Shown in pieces: positions 18,875 through 27,086 of a DNA stretch of 63,132 nucleotides. Origin of the DNA: an uncultured Flavobacteriaceae bacterium (lineage in GTDB: Bacteria; Bacteroidota; Bacteroidia; Flavobacteriales; Flavobacteriaceae); NCBI GenBank assembly GCA_913061125.1, contig CAJXUB010000008.1, forward strand, positions 1 through 63,132. Direction: 5' to 3'. Every line of letters begins with the position of its first letter. Position 1 is the first letter of the stretch. The notes beneath the pieces are model-generated. The model saw only the letters and a list, made by a program, of their open reading frames with translations, was not told where the DNA came from and made no database searches. The translations under genes and the position numbers were made by a program.

Positions 18875-19687
18875 ATGGAAACGACTAAACTGGTATCAGA
18901 AATCAGACAAAAGAAATCCTTTCTGTGCATTGGATTGGACACCGATTTGGAGAAAATACCACAGCATCTTTTGGATACTGAATCTCCCATTTTTGAGTTT
19001 AATAAAGCCATCATAGATGCCACACACCATCTGTGTGTGGCCTATAAACCCAATATTGCGTTTTATGAGGCCCATGGTCTTGACGGCTGGAAGGCCCTAA
19101 AACAAACCATTGATTATTTAAATCAAAATTATCCAAATCTATTTACCATTGCCGATGCTAAACGCGGCGATATTGGGAACACCAGCGGCCGATATGCCAA
19201 AGCATTTTTCGAAGATTTGGGGTTTGATAGTATCACTGTAGCGCCGTATATGGGGCGAGATTCTGTAGAACCATTTTTGGATTTTAAAAACAAACATACC
19301 ATAATGCTTGGCTTGACCTCCAATCCAGGAGCTTTTGACTTTCAGACCTTGTCCCACAACGAAGAACACTTGTTCGAGTCCGTCATTAAAACCTCTCAAA
19401 AATGGGCTAATGCCGACCGACTGATGTATGTTGTTGGTGCTACAAAAGCTGAGCATATTAAAGCCATAAGGACTCTAATTCCAGATCAATTTTTATTGGT
19501 CCCGGGTGTGGGTGCTCAAGGTGGAAGCCTGAGTGAAGTCTGTCGGTATGGGTTAAACTCTAATGTGGGGTTACTTGTGAATTCTTCTAGAGGAATTATT
19601 TATGCTTCCAACGGATTAGATTTTGCGGATCAAGCCGCTCGGAAAGCCAAAGATATTCAGCTAGACATGGAAGCGTTGCTGTCCTAA
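18875..19687 (+). CDS. pyrF: Orotidine 5'-phosphate decarboxylase, long form
   Basis: Last enzyme of UMP synthesis, 270 residues, of the longer PyrF subfamily. The catalytic tetrad motif is [12 protein letters not shown] (Asp94, Lys96, Asp99), with [15 protein letters not shown] near the N-terminus and [14 protein letters not shown] binding the phosphate towards the end. It lies 4 bases after prfA, so the two are co-transcribed. No obvious terminator follows, only the small hairpin at 19717-19737. Confidence 0.95.
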   Translation: METTKLVSEIRQKKSFLCIGLDTDLEKIPQHLLDTESPIFEFNKAIIDATHHLCVAYKPNIAFYEAHGLDGWKALKQTIDYLNQNYPNLFTIADAKRGDIGNTSGRYAKAFFEDLGFDSITVAPYMGRDSVEPFLDFKNKHTIMLGLTSNPGAFDFQTLSHNEEHLFESVIKTSQKWANADRLMYVVGATKAEHIKAIRTLIPDQFLLVPGVGAQGGSLSEVCRYGLNSNVGLLVNSSRGIIYASNGLDFADQAARKAKDIQLDMEALLS

Positions 19688-19716
19688 TTGCTAAAACCAA
19701 TCCAATTTAGCACGAT

Positions 19717-19737
19717 ATTTGTTACCCTCTAACAAAT
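19717..19737 (+). other. Small hairpin upstream of the thioredoxin-like gene
   Basis: ATTTGTTA (19717-19724) and TAACAAAT (19730-19737) are a perfect 8-bp inverted repeat around CCCTC, ending 9 bases before the ATG at 19747. It could be a weak terminator for prfA-pyrF, an operator, or a leader hairpin; no strong T tract follows. Confidence 0.4.
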
Positions 19738-19746
19738 AATATTTTT

Positions 19747-20871
19747 ATGATAAAGAAGCCCTTTTTAATCTGCCTCATTCTCGTCCTTTTTAGTGGAGTG
19801 AATTTTGGATTTTCCCAAGCTAAAATTTCTGAACTTTTACAAGACTCGACCTTTCATTCTGAGACGCCCTCCGTAAAACTTTTTATGATAGAATTTTGGG
19901 CCACATGGTGTGGCCCCTGCATTACAGTTTCTGATTATTTGGAAGTCTTGCAGGAGCAATTTTCAACAGATTTATACATTCTTTCGATTTCAGAAGAAAC
20001 CTCAGATCGCGTTAAAAAATTTTTAAACAAACGCCCAAGTCCATTTGCATCAGCCATTGATTACGATGGTCAAACATTTGAGGATTATGGCGTGACGGAT
20101 TTACCCAATGCCGTATTGCTAAATTCTGATGCAGAGGTCCTTTGGAAAGGCAATCCAGCCGATTTAACCCCCTCTCAACTCAGGCGTTATATCAACCGCT
20201 CCAATGTCAGATTTGACCCCAATGAATTAATACAATTGGAGTCCTACGTACTTGAGGATGATGACAGCAAGGACCTAAAAACACCATTTGAATTATTACC
20301 CTCCAAGCTCGATACCTCTTCGGGGATTACACTCGTTTCAAATTCAAAATACAAACAAATCGAAGGGAGTTTGCAACAACTTTTGGGGTATCTCATGAAA
20401 GTCAGTCCAGTTCAAATTCAAGTTCCTAAAGAATTTAATACGGTTTACGTACTAAAAATCAAACCCCATCAGGATTTACTCACCATCACCGAGACCATCT
20501 TAAAAAGTTTGGATTTAAGGTTTCAAATTTTAGACAAACCGATGGATGTTTTACAGATGGATTTAAAGAACACGAACAAATTATGGAATCCATCACAATT
20601 CGATTGGGGGACGGATAGTCCGCAGTTTTTAGTTGATGATTATCAATTTTCAGCCGATAATAGTACGGTTGCGGATTTTATGTACAAGCTTTCGGAGTTG
20701 TTAAAAATTTCAGTTTTTTTTGATCAAACTGTAATAAATTCAGATTCCAAGTTTGATTGGCAATTGCACTACAAATTTTTTGATTTAATGGCCGACGATT
20801 TAATTCAGAATTTTGGAATAGAGGTGAAGAAAATCAGAGTTGAACGCCCCACATTTTATGTAGTTAAATAA
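19747..20871 (+). CDS. Exported thioredoxin-like protein with DUF3738-like C-terminus
   Basis: Protein of 374 residues with a signal peptide (cleavage near FGFSQA). A TlpA-type thioredoxin domain spans about 25-155, with the redox motif WCGPC (Cys55, Cys58) after FWAT. From about residue 195 a second domain follows whose end resembles DUF3738, a family best known from acidobacteria: it includes YQFSADNSTVADFMYKLSEL, VFFDQTVI and DWQLHYKF. The redox half likely acts in the periplasm; the role of the other half is unknown. The gene stands alone, closed by a hairpin over its stop. Confidence 0.75.
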   Translation: MIKKPFLICLILVLFSGVNFGFSQAKISELLQDSTFHSETPSVKLFMIEFWATWCGPCITVSDYLEVLQEQFSTDLYILSISEETSDRVKKFLNKRPSPFASAIDYDGQTFEDYGVTDLPNAVLLNSDAEVLWKGNPADLTPSQLRRYINRSNVRFDPNELIQLESYVLEDDDSKDLKTPFELLPSKLDTSSGITLVSNSKYKQIEGSLQQLLGYLMKVSPVQIQVPKEFNTVYVLKIKPHQDLLTITETILKSLDLRFQILDKPMDVLQMDLKNTNKLWNPSQFDWGTDSPQFLVDDYQFSADNSTVADFMYKLSELLKISVFFDQTVINSDSKFDWQLHYKFFDLMADDLIQNFGIEVKKIRVERPTFYVVK

Positions 20872-20872
20872 A

Positions 20873-20901
20873 AAAGAGAGGCGCCAATGGCGCCTCTCTT
20901 T
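20873..20901. terminator. Bidirectional terminator
   Basis: AAAGAGAGGCGCC (20873-20885) and GGCGCCTCTCTTT (20889-20901) form a perfect 13-bp stem with an AAT loop. It starts directly after the stop of the thioredoxin-like gene and lies before the stop of the convergent ompA-like gene. The better T tract is on the minus strand, so it mainly serves the OmpA gene. Confidence 0.92.
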
Positions 20902-20944
20902 GGGGGCAAGATGGGGCAGTTAAATTTTAATAACTGATAATTTT

Positions 20945-22048
20945 TTAATTATTAATCACTCTAAACTCTGTTCTTCTGTTTCGTTTGTGTTCGCTTTCAG
21001 AACATTTAACGCCGTTTGAACACCGGTTTACCAATCTGGTTTCGCCATACCCTTTGGCTGCTAAACGGCTTCTTGAAATCCCTTTGGATACCAAATAGTT
21101 AACCACAGAATTGGCCCGTTGCTGCGACAAAGCCATGTTGTACTCATCGTTACCTCTAGAATCTGTGTGGGACATAATTTCTATGTTAACATTCTTTGAG
21201 TTAAGAATGGGCAGTAGTGTATCATCAATGGTACGTTTCGATTCTGATGTCAATCGGGCACTAGCAAGTTCGTAGAAAATGGGTAAAACATTAGGATCCA
21301 ATAACTTACAATCGATTTCTTCCCAAGAGGTTATTCCCCCTTTTGATTTAAGAATTGTTCTTGTAATGGTTTGTGTTGTTGCAGGAACTGTCGTGCTTAC
21401 AGTCCTTGCGGGCTGATCAACCACTTGACGCTTGATGGTGCTGTAAACTGCCGGAATAACCTCCTCTACCGTTCGTGCGGGCGTTTTCAAAACTTGCTTT
21501 TTATAAGTTCTTGTTTGAGCTGGGATATTGGCCCGCGTTATGGAAGCGTCTTTAACCAAGGTTGTAATAGATACTTCTTGAAATTGCGCTGGTCGCTCAA
21601 CATAGCATGCAGCTACACAATCCTCTTTATTAAGCGATTGACAGTCCTCCAATTGTTTATATTCCCATCCCGAGGTCTTTGGGTAAGCCTCATAAGATTG
21701 TGTCCTGGAACCAAATTGTGCGGGAATGACTGTGAATTTTTCTGCACCACCACCTGTGGAGTATGAGATATCCACAGTTTCATATACAGCAGGAACATAT
21801 GTGTAACGCTTGGATGCCTCTTTCACTAGAACGCGTTCCTCAACCGTTTTGTAGGTTGCAGGAACAACTTCTAGTGTTTGGTATGCAGGATGCACTTCGA
21901 TCGTTTCGGTAACATCCGAAAACACATCTTTTGTGATACATTTGACATAACATTTTCCTGGATTTGGGTTTGTGGGTAAATTTTGAGCACCAATCATAGA
22001 TGCACTCATAAATACCATGCAAGTTGAGAAAAATAATCTTTTCATCAT
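20945..22048 (-). CDS. OmpA-family outer-membrane protein with Val-Pro-Ala repeats
   Basis: Protein of 367 residues with a signal peptide (about 21 residues, ending IGAQ). Residues 30-250 are not a beta-barrel but a degenerate repeat of the type VPATYKTVEERVLVKEAS / IPAVYSTIKRQVVDQPAR. The C-terminal 110 residues are an OmpA domain (IEIMSHTDSRGNDEYNMALS, ARLAAKGYGETRLVNRC) that binds peptidoglycan diaminopimelate. It probably tethers a repeat region to the wall. Either of two adjacent ATGs can be the start. Single gene, with a strong terminator downstream. Confidence 0.87.
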   Translation of the reverse strand: MMKRLFFSTCMVFMSASMIGAQNLPTNPNPGKCYVKCITKDVFSDVTETIEVHPAYQTLEVVPATYKTVEERVLVKEASKRYTYVPAVYETVDISYSTGGGAEKFTVIPAQFGSRTQSYEAYPKTSGWEYKQLEDCQSLNKEDCVAACYVERPAQFQEVSITTLVKDASITRANIPAQTRTYKKQVLKTPARTVEEVIPAVYSTIKRQVVDQPARTVSTTVPATTQTITRTILKSKGGITSWEEIDCKLLDPNVLPIFYELASARLTSESKRTIDDTLLPILNSKNVNIEIMSHTDSRGNDEYNMALSQQRANSVVNYLVSKGISRSRLAAKGYGETRLVNRCSNGVKCSESEHKRNRRTEFRVINN

Positions 22049-22221
22049 GAGTAGAATTTTGGGTTTTATTTAAATTAAAATTTGGAAAGCTAAAGGCCCT
22101 CCCTCAACGACTTTAGACACCAAAACCCCATTATGGTCACACAATTTTTGTAAAAAAATTTAATTTTTTTTAATTCCTTAAAGACGCTGCTCTAAATAAA
22201 ACAAAAAACCCAACTCAACTG

Positions 22222-22617
22222 CTACAACATCATGGCCCAACGGCGTTGAAGCGATTTGAATTTTTTCAATTCTCTTTTAAGTACGGGCATAAAATCACGA
22301 CCATTGCTGTTGCAGAGTTCCAAACGCTTGCAATTTTGGATTAAACGATAGGTTAGCCATCGAAGCGTTTGGACATGAAGTTGTTTTTTTTCAAGTCCAG
22401 AACAACGCTCTGCTTTTGCAATCTCTTCAGAGAGTGAAACGGCCTGTTGTACAATGTCCCCGGAAAAATAAATAAAAGGATTTTCATTTCCATTTGGGGA
22501 TAAAGCCGATAAATCTGCAGATAAATACTCCGAAATGGCCTTAGACATAGCACTGATTTCCAGGGCCTTTTTGTGAAAAGCCGAATAAAACTCAGCAGAA
22601 TTGGAGGATGTACGCAT
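22222..22617 (-). CDS. Conserved hypothetical helical protein
   Basis: Protein of 131 residues with no signal peptide or membrane segment and a largely alpha-helical pattern. Two stretches look constrained: FSGDIVQQAVSLSEEIAKAE in the middle, and SNGRDFMPVLKRELKKFKSL near the basic, Trp-containing C-terminus. I do not recognise the family. It is divergent from the Lrp-type regulator gene and shares its regulatory region, so it could be a target of that regulator. Transcription would end towards the ompA promoter region, where no clear terminator is visible. Confidence 0.65.
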   Translation of the reverse strand: MRTSSNSAEFYSAFHKKALEISAMSKAISEYLSADLSALSPNGNENPFIYFSGDIVQQAVSLSEEIAKAERCSGLEKKQLHVQTLRWLTYRLIQNCKRLELCNSNGRDFMPVLKRELKKFKSLQRRWAMML

Positions 22618-22665
22618 CGGATTTTCAATTGAGATACTACAAAGTTAAAGCGGTTCTTCATTGAG

Positions 22666-22721
22666 TTTATTTAAAAATTAAAGTAAATTCAATTATTTTA
22701 TTTAAAAATGTAGTATTTTTG
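22666..22721 (+). promoter_or_regulatory. Phased 13-bp repeats and promoter before the Lrp gene
   Basis: TTTATTTAAAAAT occurs at 22666-22678 and again at 22697-22709, start to start 31 bases, about three helical turns. TATTTTTG (22714-22721) just after the second copy fits the -7 consensus. Phased AT-rich sites of this sort suit autoregulation by an Lrp/AsnC protein (inference). Confidence 0.55.
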
Positions 22722-22737
22722 ATAAAATTGTTTTAAA

Positions 22738-23178
22738 ATGAAATTAGATATCATCCATGCTAAGATTTTAGGTGCCCTTCAATCCAATGCCCGAATTTCA
22801 AACACTCATATTGCACAACAAGTCGGAATCTCATCCCCAGCCGTTGCCGAACGGATTAAAAAAATGGAGGATTCTGGCGTAATATCGGCGTATTTTGCAA
22901 AAGTAAACCACAGGGCGCTGGGGCATGGCATCCGGGCTTTGATTACCGTTCGTGCCTTTATGGGACGCCTAAAACCGTTTCTTCACAAAATTAAAACCTA
23001 CGATGAGGTTGTGAATTGTTATCGAATTACGGGCAACGAAAATATTGTTATGGAAGTTGTAATTAAAGACCAAACCCATTTAGAACAATTTATTGACGAG
23101 TTGATTTCTTATGGCGAAACCAAAACCCAAATTATTTTGTCCGATGTGGTTACCAGTCAACCCCTAAAACCCGTTTAA
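22738..23178 (+). CDS. Lrp/AsnC-family transcriptional regulator
   Basis: DNA-binding regulator of 146 residues that normally senses an amino acid. The N-terminal winged helix-turn-helix shows ILGALQSNARISNTHIAQQV and VGISSPAVAERIKKMEDSGV, and the C-terminal half is the RAM ligand-binding and oligomerisation domain (YDEVVNCYRITGNENIVMEV). The ligand is not predictable from the sequence. Two 13-bp repeats upstream could be autoregulatory. The next gene starts one base after the stop, so both are on one transcript. Confidence 0.92.
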   Translation: MKLDIIHAKILGALQSNARISNTHIAQQVGISSPAVAERIKKMEDSGVISAYFAKVNHRALGHGIRALITVRAFMGRLKPFLHKIKTYDEVVNCYRITGNENIVMEVVIKDQTHLEQFIDELISYGETKTQIILSDVVTSQPLKPV

Positions 23179-23179
23179 A

Positions 23180-23788
23180 ATGAGAGATTTAGGATTTATT
23201 TTAGTGGGTTGTATTGGGCTTATCGTTGGGGCTTGTCAAAATGAAAAAAAAGTCGTTAAAACATTCGATTCGGCGTTTCAAAATGAATTGAACGCCTTCT
23301 TTAAGGATGCTTCCAAATCCCCTCTAAAACCCAATGATTTAAAGCGATTTACATCTTTGGATTTTTTTCCATTGGATTCAAATTTTGTAGTTAGAGCCAA
23401 GCTTTCAAAAACGCCCGATGCCGTTTTTTTTGATATGAAAACCACCACCAAACGCCTTTCCAAAGAGCGAGTCTATGGCATTGTGACGTTTGAGATAAAA
23501 GGGCAATCGTTCTCTCTAAATGTTTATCAAAACAAAGACGATTTCGATTCTGGAAATGATAGACTTTTTCTTCCTTTTCTGGACGATACAAACGGCAATT
23601 CGTCCTACGGTGGCGGACGCTATTTGGACTTAACGATTCCAAAAACGGACAGTTTGTGGTTGGATTTTAATAGGGCATACAATCCGTACTGTGCCTATAA
23701 TGAACACTATTCTTGTCCCATTGTTCCCAGAGAAAATTACATTTCAATTCCCGTGAAAGCTGGGGTTAAACGTTACAACAAACCCTAA
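23180..23788 (+). CDS. DUF1684 lipoprotein
   Basis: Protein of 202 residues with a lipoprotein signal (lipobox VGAC, Cys19). The C-terminal half carries the DUF1684 hallmark: SSYGGGRYLDLTIP, LDFNRAYNPYCAYNEHYSCP and a final PVKAG. The family's function is not established. It follows the Lrp-type gene by one base. Its stop overlaps the stop of crcB on the other strand by 4 bases (23785-23788). Confidence 0.88.
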   Translation: MRDLGFILVGCIGLIVGACQNEKKVVKTFDSAFQNELNAFFKDASKSPLKPNDLKRFTSLDFFPLDSNFVVRAKLSKTPDAVFFDMKTTTKRLSKERVYGIVTFEIKGQSFSLNVYQNKDDFDSGNDRLFLPFLDDTNGNSSYGGGRYLDLTIPKTDSLWLDFNRAYNPYCAYNEHYSCPIVPRENYISIPVKAGVKRYNKP

Positions 23789-24156
23789 AGTTGTTTGGAA
23801 ATAAACAGCCCAAAAATCACCGCTAAAACTCCAATTATTAGAGACGCTAAAGTGTAAATTAAAAATGGAACGTAATCCCCGTTTTTTAGAAACAGTTGAT
23901 TTTCTGCAGCAAACGCCGAAAAGGTTGTAAATCCTCCACAGAATCCAGTTGTAAGTAAGAGGGATTGATTCTCATTTAGGGCTTGATTTTTAAATCCCCA
24001 GCCCATCAAAAAACCGATGATAAAACAGCCCAATAGATTCACTCCAAATGTTGAGATTGGAAATGCTCCAGAGGGAACTTTTAGCCATTTTCCTACACCA
24101 AAGCGCAAAGCGCTTCCCACACCACCGCCAATAAAGACTAGAAGAAGTTGTTTCAT
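23785..24156 (-). CDS. crcB: Fluoride channel CrcB/Fluc
   Basis: Small membrane protein of 123 residues with four membrane segments that forms a dual-topology dimeric fluoride channel. Hallmarks: GGGVGSALRFGVG in the first helix, GVNLLGCFIIGFLMG, and GFCGGFTTFSAFAAEN with the conserved Thr/Ser track and Phe box. It is the second gene of a minus-strand pair, 4 bases after the SRPBCC/GyrI-like gene. I see no fluoride riboswitch before it; there is no leader because it is joined to the upstream gene. Confidence 0.94.
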   Translation of the reverse strand: MKQLLLVFIGGGVGSALRFGVGKWLKVPSGAFPISTFGVNLLGCFIIGFLMGWGFKNQALNENQSLLLTTGFCGGFTTFSAFAAENQLFLKNGDYVPFLIYTLASLIIGVLAVIFGLFISKQL

Positions 24157-24160
24157 TGAG

Positions 24161-25183
24161 TTAAAAATTTACAGGAATGTACAGTTCAGTAACCCAATCG
24201 GCAGGATTGGGTATTTTATTGGGTTCTGTGATATAGATTTCGAAGGGTTTTAAGGAGTTGGGTTTTAGGTTCATTTTATTCATAACTTGATAGCCCTGCG
24301 TCCAAGCACTGTTTAGGTTTTTATAATCCCCTCTCAGGGTAGTTTTTAAAGCTTTGGTCCTTGGGAGGTAACCACACAAAATGCCACTTGCGTCTTTGAT
24401 ATTATAATTTTGACTTACAGACACAGCAGAGCTCACAATCATATTTCCATTTTCGGCATCCCGGAATTGATAGATGCTCATGGGTTTACCGTTGGCATGG
24501 ATGGCGTTGGTGGCCATGTAGTTGTAAATGGTTGCATAATTTTTTTCCATGGTTGCACTCATGTTTTCAGGGGTTACACTGGAGGTCAAATAAAGGTAAA
24601 AACCGCCACCGTAATCCATAACGCCCTCGTCCTCAATACTAAATTTGGCTATTTCTTTTTGCACATGTTCATCCAAATTTTTAAGCCCTTGTTCATAATC
24701 TGGCCCAACCATTTTATCCATTCCCCCGCTAATTAATGCAAAAAATTTCAACAAAAACGGCACATCGTCGCTGCGCATACCCCACGTCACTTCTGTGCTT
24801 CGAGGCGTTTTGTAGTTAAATTTCCAATAAACTTGTGAGGCCGGAAACTGTTCAAATTTTAACTCTTGCAAGATGGAATCGTTTGCTGCTGATGCCAATG
24901 TGGACATGGTTCCTTTTCCATCTTTACCGGTCCAAGAATAGGACCCGCCAACCCCACTGGTATTCTCAGGGAATTCAAATTGAAGCGATGGGTCTTTGGC
25001 CTTCCAGGGCGACCAATGCGTCCATTGTTTGTAATCGTTTACCGTGTTGTAAACAACGCTCACAGGTGCTGCTACGGTTCGGGTTCTCTGCAGGTCATAA
25101 CTACCGGGTTGAATGGCCACGTAACCTGACCCGGCTATAAGGAGAAATAACAGTAGGAAAATAATGATTTTGAGTGCTTTCAT
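24161..25183 (-). CDS. SRPBCC domain fused to a GyrI-like effector-binding domain
   Basis: Protein of 340 residues. An N-terminal membrane helix (about 4-24) precedes an SRPBCC (polyketide cyclase/START-like) domain, residues about 30-165, containing VYNTVNDYKQWTHWSPWKAKD. From about residue 185 a GyrI-like small-molecule-binding domain follows, ending FEIYITEPNKIPNPADWVTE and a final short strand. Both domains bind hydrophobic or cationic ligands in other proteins; the ligand here is unknown. It probably faces the periplasm because of the N-terminal helix. Co-transcribed with crcB. Confidence 0.8.
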   Translation of the reverse strand: MKALKIIIFLLLFLLIAGSGYVAIQPGSYDLQRTRTVAAPVSVVYNTVNDYKQWTHWSPWKAKDPSLQFEFPENTSGVGGSYSWTGKDGKGTMSTLASAANDSILQELKFEQFPASQVYWKFNYKTPRSTEVTWGMRSDDVPFLLKFFALISGGMDKMVGPDYEQGLKNLDEHVQKEIAKFSIEDEGVMDYGGGFYLYLTSSVTPENMSATMEKNYATIYNYMATNAIHANGKPMSIYQFRDAENGNMIVSSAVSVSQNYNIKDASGILCGYLPRTKALKTTLRGDYKNLNSAWTQGYQVMNKMNLKPNSLKPFEIYITEPNKIPNPADWVTELYIPVNF

Positions 25184-25290
25184 GGGAAAAAGTTAGGTTT
25201 AAATTTTCTCTAAAATTATAAATTTTTATGAATCTCGGTGTGGATTGAAAGTGTTTTTGTTTAAATCTCCTTTCAAGAGAAAAAATAAAT

Positions 25291-25479
25291 TTAATACCCC
25301 AAAAGAAATTTAATCCCTGCGATACCCGCAATGAAAGCGATAAAAATCAGTAAAATCCACAAACTCCCTTTGTAGTATGAGCGGTTGAGAGAAGCATCTT
25401 TTTTGTACGATTTAGCGATTACAAAAGCGAAGGCTGCAAAAAAAAGAATTGCAAAAATTAGTTGTCCTTGACTGAACAT
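25291..25479 (-). CDS. Small two-helix membrane protein
   Basis: Protein of 62 residues starting MFSQGQL, with two membrane segments (about 7-22 and 41-60) joined by a basic loop with SYKKDASLNRSYYKG. The ATG at 25479 is preferred over one 24 codons upstream, which would overlap the start of the divergent NTP pyrophosphohydrolase gene. I do not recognise the family by function; proteins of this shape are common in flavobacteria. It may be preceded by its own promoter and is not tightly linked to the next gene (about 107 bases). Confidence 0.7.
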   Translation of the reverse strand: MFSQGQLIFAILFFAAFAFVIAKSYKKDASLNRSYYKGSLWILLIFIAFIAGIAGIKFLLGY

Positions 25480-25525
25480 AATTGTATTTTTAGTCCGATG
25501 AAGTAAAATTACAAAAAAACCAGTA

Positions 25526-25912
25526 ATGAAAGATAAAATTAACGCCGTCAAACAATTTCATGAGGCCTTTAAAATTGGATACAGAACAACCCCTCAAGCG
25601 AATCTCGGAGCGTCAAAGAACAAACTCCGATTTGATCTTATGAAAGAAGAAAATGAGGAGTATTTTGAAGCTGCTCAATCCGACGATTTGGTTGAAGTCG
25701 CCGATGCTCTGGGCGATATGCTTTACATCTTGTGTGGAACCATTATTGAGCATGGTCTTCAGCATAAAATTGAAGACGTATTTAACGAAATTCAGCGCAG
25801 TAATATGAGCAAATTGGGCTCGGATGGCGAACCGATATATAGGGAAGATGGCAAGGTTATGAAAGGGCCGTATTATTTTAAACCCAACATCCAAACAATT
25901 TTAGACTCTTGA
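25526..25912 (+). CDS. MazG-like NTP pyrophosphohydrolase
   Basis: Protein of 128 residues of the all-alpha NTP pyrophosphatase superfamily (MazG/HisE-like). The metal-binding signature is visible in KEENEEYFEA and, about 15 residues later, LVEVADALGDMLY, that is ExxE ... ExxD. Such enzymes remove pyrophosphate from nucleoside triphosphates, often non-canonical ones, and clean the nucleotide pool. The C-terminus SNMSKLGSDGEPIYREDGKV is typical of the bacterial subgroup. Monocistronic; ilvE converges on it. Confidence 0.85.
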   Translation: MKDKINAVKQFHEAFKIGYRTTPQANLGASKNKLRFDLMKEENEEYFEAAQSDDLVEVADALGDMLYILCGTIIEHGLQHKIEDVFNEIQRSNMSKLGSDGEPIYREDGKVMKGPYYFKPNIQTILDS

Positions 25913-25930
25913 AAAGATAAAATCACAAAA

Positions 25931-26986
25931 TCAATCGATTTTAAAACGCCAACCAAAAGGATCTTCAGCAGTGTTGGTTTGTATGCCAATTATTTTGGAT
26001 TTTAAACGACTGGCGTAGGAATTCTCGACCTCGGGTAGGTTGTAATTTTGATCTTTATATCCAAACACTGAAATTGGTGAAATTACGGCTGCTGTTCCAG
26101 CGCCAAACATTTCTTTCAAATGGCCATTGGTTGAGGCCTCTAAAACTTCAGCCACTGTAAATTTTCTGACCTCAACTGAGAGGCCCTCAGCACGAGCAAT
26201 ATCAATGATGCTTTTTCGTGTCACACCGTCTAAAATACGATCGCTCGTAGGCCCCGTTATTAGAGTGTCATTGATTCGAATAAAAATATTCATAGCTCCA
26301 GCTTCTTCGATAAATTCGTGGGTGTTGTCGTCAGTCCAGATGACTTGATTGTAGCCCGCATCAATAGCCAATTGAGTGGGGTAAAATTGTCCTGCGTAAT
26401 TTCCTCCTGCTTTGGCATAGCCGACCCCGCCATTGGCAGAACGGGAGTATTTTTCTTCAATTCGAACTTTAACTTCACCTGAAAAATACGGCCCGGAGGG
26501 TGCGGTGGCAATGATAAATTTATAGGCATCGGCTGGAGAGGCATGAAATCCCTCTCCTGTGGCAAATATGATGGGTCTAATATAAAGCGAGCTGCCTTCG
26601 GCGGTTGGGATCCAAGCGTTGTCAACCTTTAGTAGAGTTTTTAATCCTTCGAAAAAAATAGATTTTGGAAGCTCCGGAATAGCCAATCTTTTGGCTGATG
26701 TGTTGAGGCGTTTAAAATTCTCTCCAGGACGAAACAACCAAGTGTTTAAATCGGCGTCCTTGTAGGCTTTCATGCCCTCAAAAATGGATTGACCGTAGTG
26801 GAAGATTTTGGCTGATGGCATTAGGGAAATCGGCTGAAAAGGAACAACCTCTGGCGCACCCCATTGGCCATTCTGGTAATCGCAAACGAGCATGTGATCC
26901 GAAAATACGTTTCCAAATCCCAGATTATTAAAATCAACGCTATCAATGTTTGACTTTGAAGTTTGAGTCACTCTAATGGTATCCAT
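25931..26986 (-). CDS. ilvE: Branched-chain amino acid aminotransferase
   Basis: PLP fold-type IV transaminase of 351 residues that exchanges amino groups between Leu/Ile/Val and 2-oxoglutarate. SIFEGMKAYKD, RLNTSAKRLAIP and IRPIIFATGEGFHASPADAY lead to the PLP lysine Lys192 in GYAKAGGNYAG, then EEAGAMNIFIR and a Thr-rich cofactor phosphate site around DGVTRKSIIDIA. It belongs to the longer BCAT subgroup. Single gene, convergent with the pyrophosphohydrolase and divergent from the DUF4920 gene. Confidence 0.95.
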   Translation of the reverse strand: MDTIRVTQTSKSNIDSVDFNNLGFGNVFSDHMLVCDYQNGQWGAPEVVPFQPISLMPSAKIFHYGQSIFEGMKAYKDADLNTWLFRPGENFKRLNTSAKRLAIPELPKSIFFEGLKTLLKVDNAWIPTAEGSSLYIRPIIFATGEGFHASPADAYKFIIATAPSGPYFSGEVKVRIEEKYSRSANGGVGYAKAGGNYAGQFYPTQLAIDAGYNQVIWTDDNTHEFIEEAGAMNIFIRINDTLITGPTSDRILDGVTRKSIIDIARAEGLSVEVRKFTVAEVLEASTNGHLKEMFGAGTAAVISPISVFGYKDQNYNLPEVENSYASRLKSKIIGIQTNTAEDPFGWRFKID

Positions 26987-27086
26987 TCGTAAAAGTTCAA
27001 AATTATTTCACAAAATTACTAAAATCAAAATCAATTTATACCAATGTTTGAAAAGTTATTATATTTGAAGACTAAAAAATTTTATC

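Noticed and set aside
21371-21766. 131-codon plus-strand frame inside the OmpA gene
   Set aside because: Shadow of the repeat-rich coding sequence on the other strand; no start context or recognised family.
21170-21980. Repeats here as a CRISPR or tandem DNA array
   Set aside because: The repeat is at protein level, irregular in DNA, and within an intact OmpA gene.
24157-24200. Fluoride riboswitch before crcB
   Set aside because: crcB begins 4 bases after the upstream gene, so no leader exists for a riboswitch.
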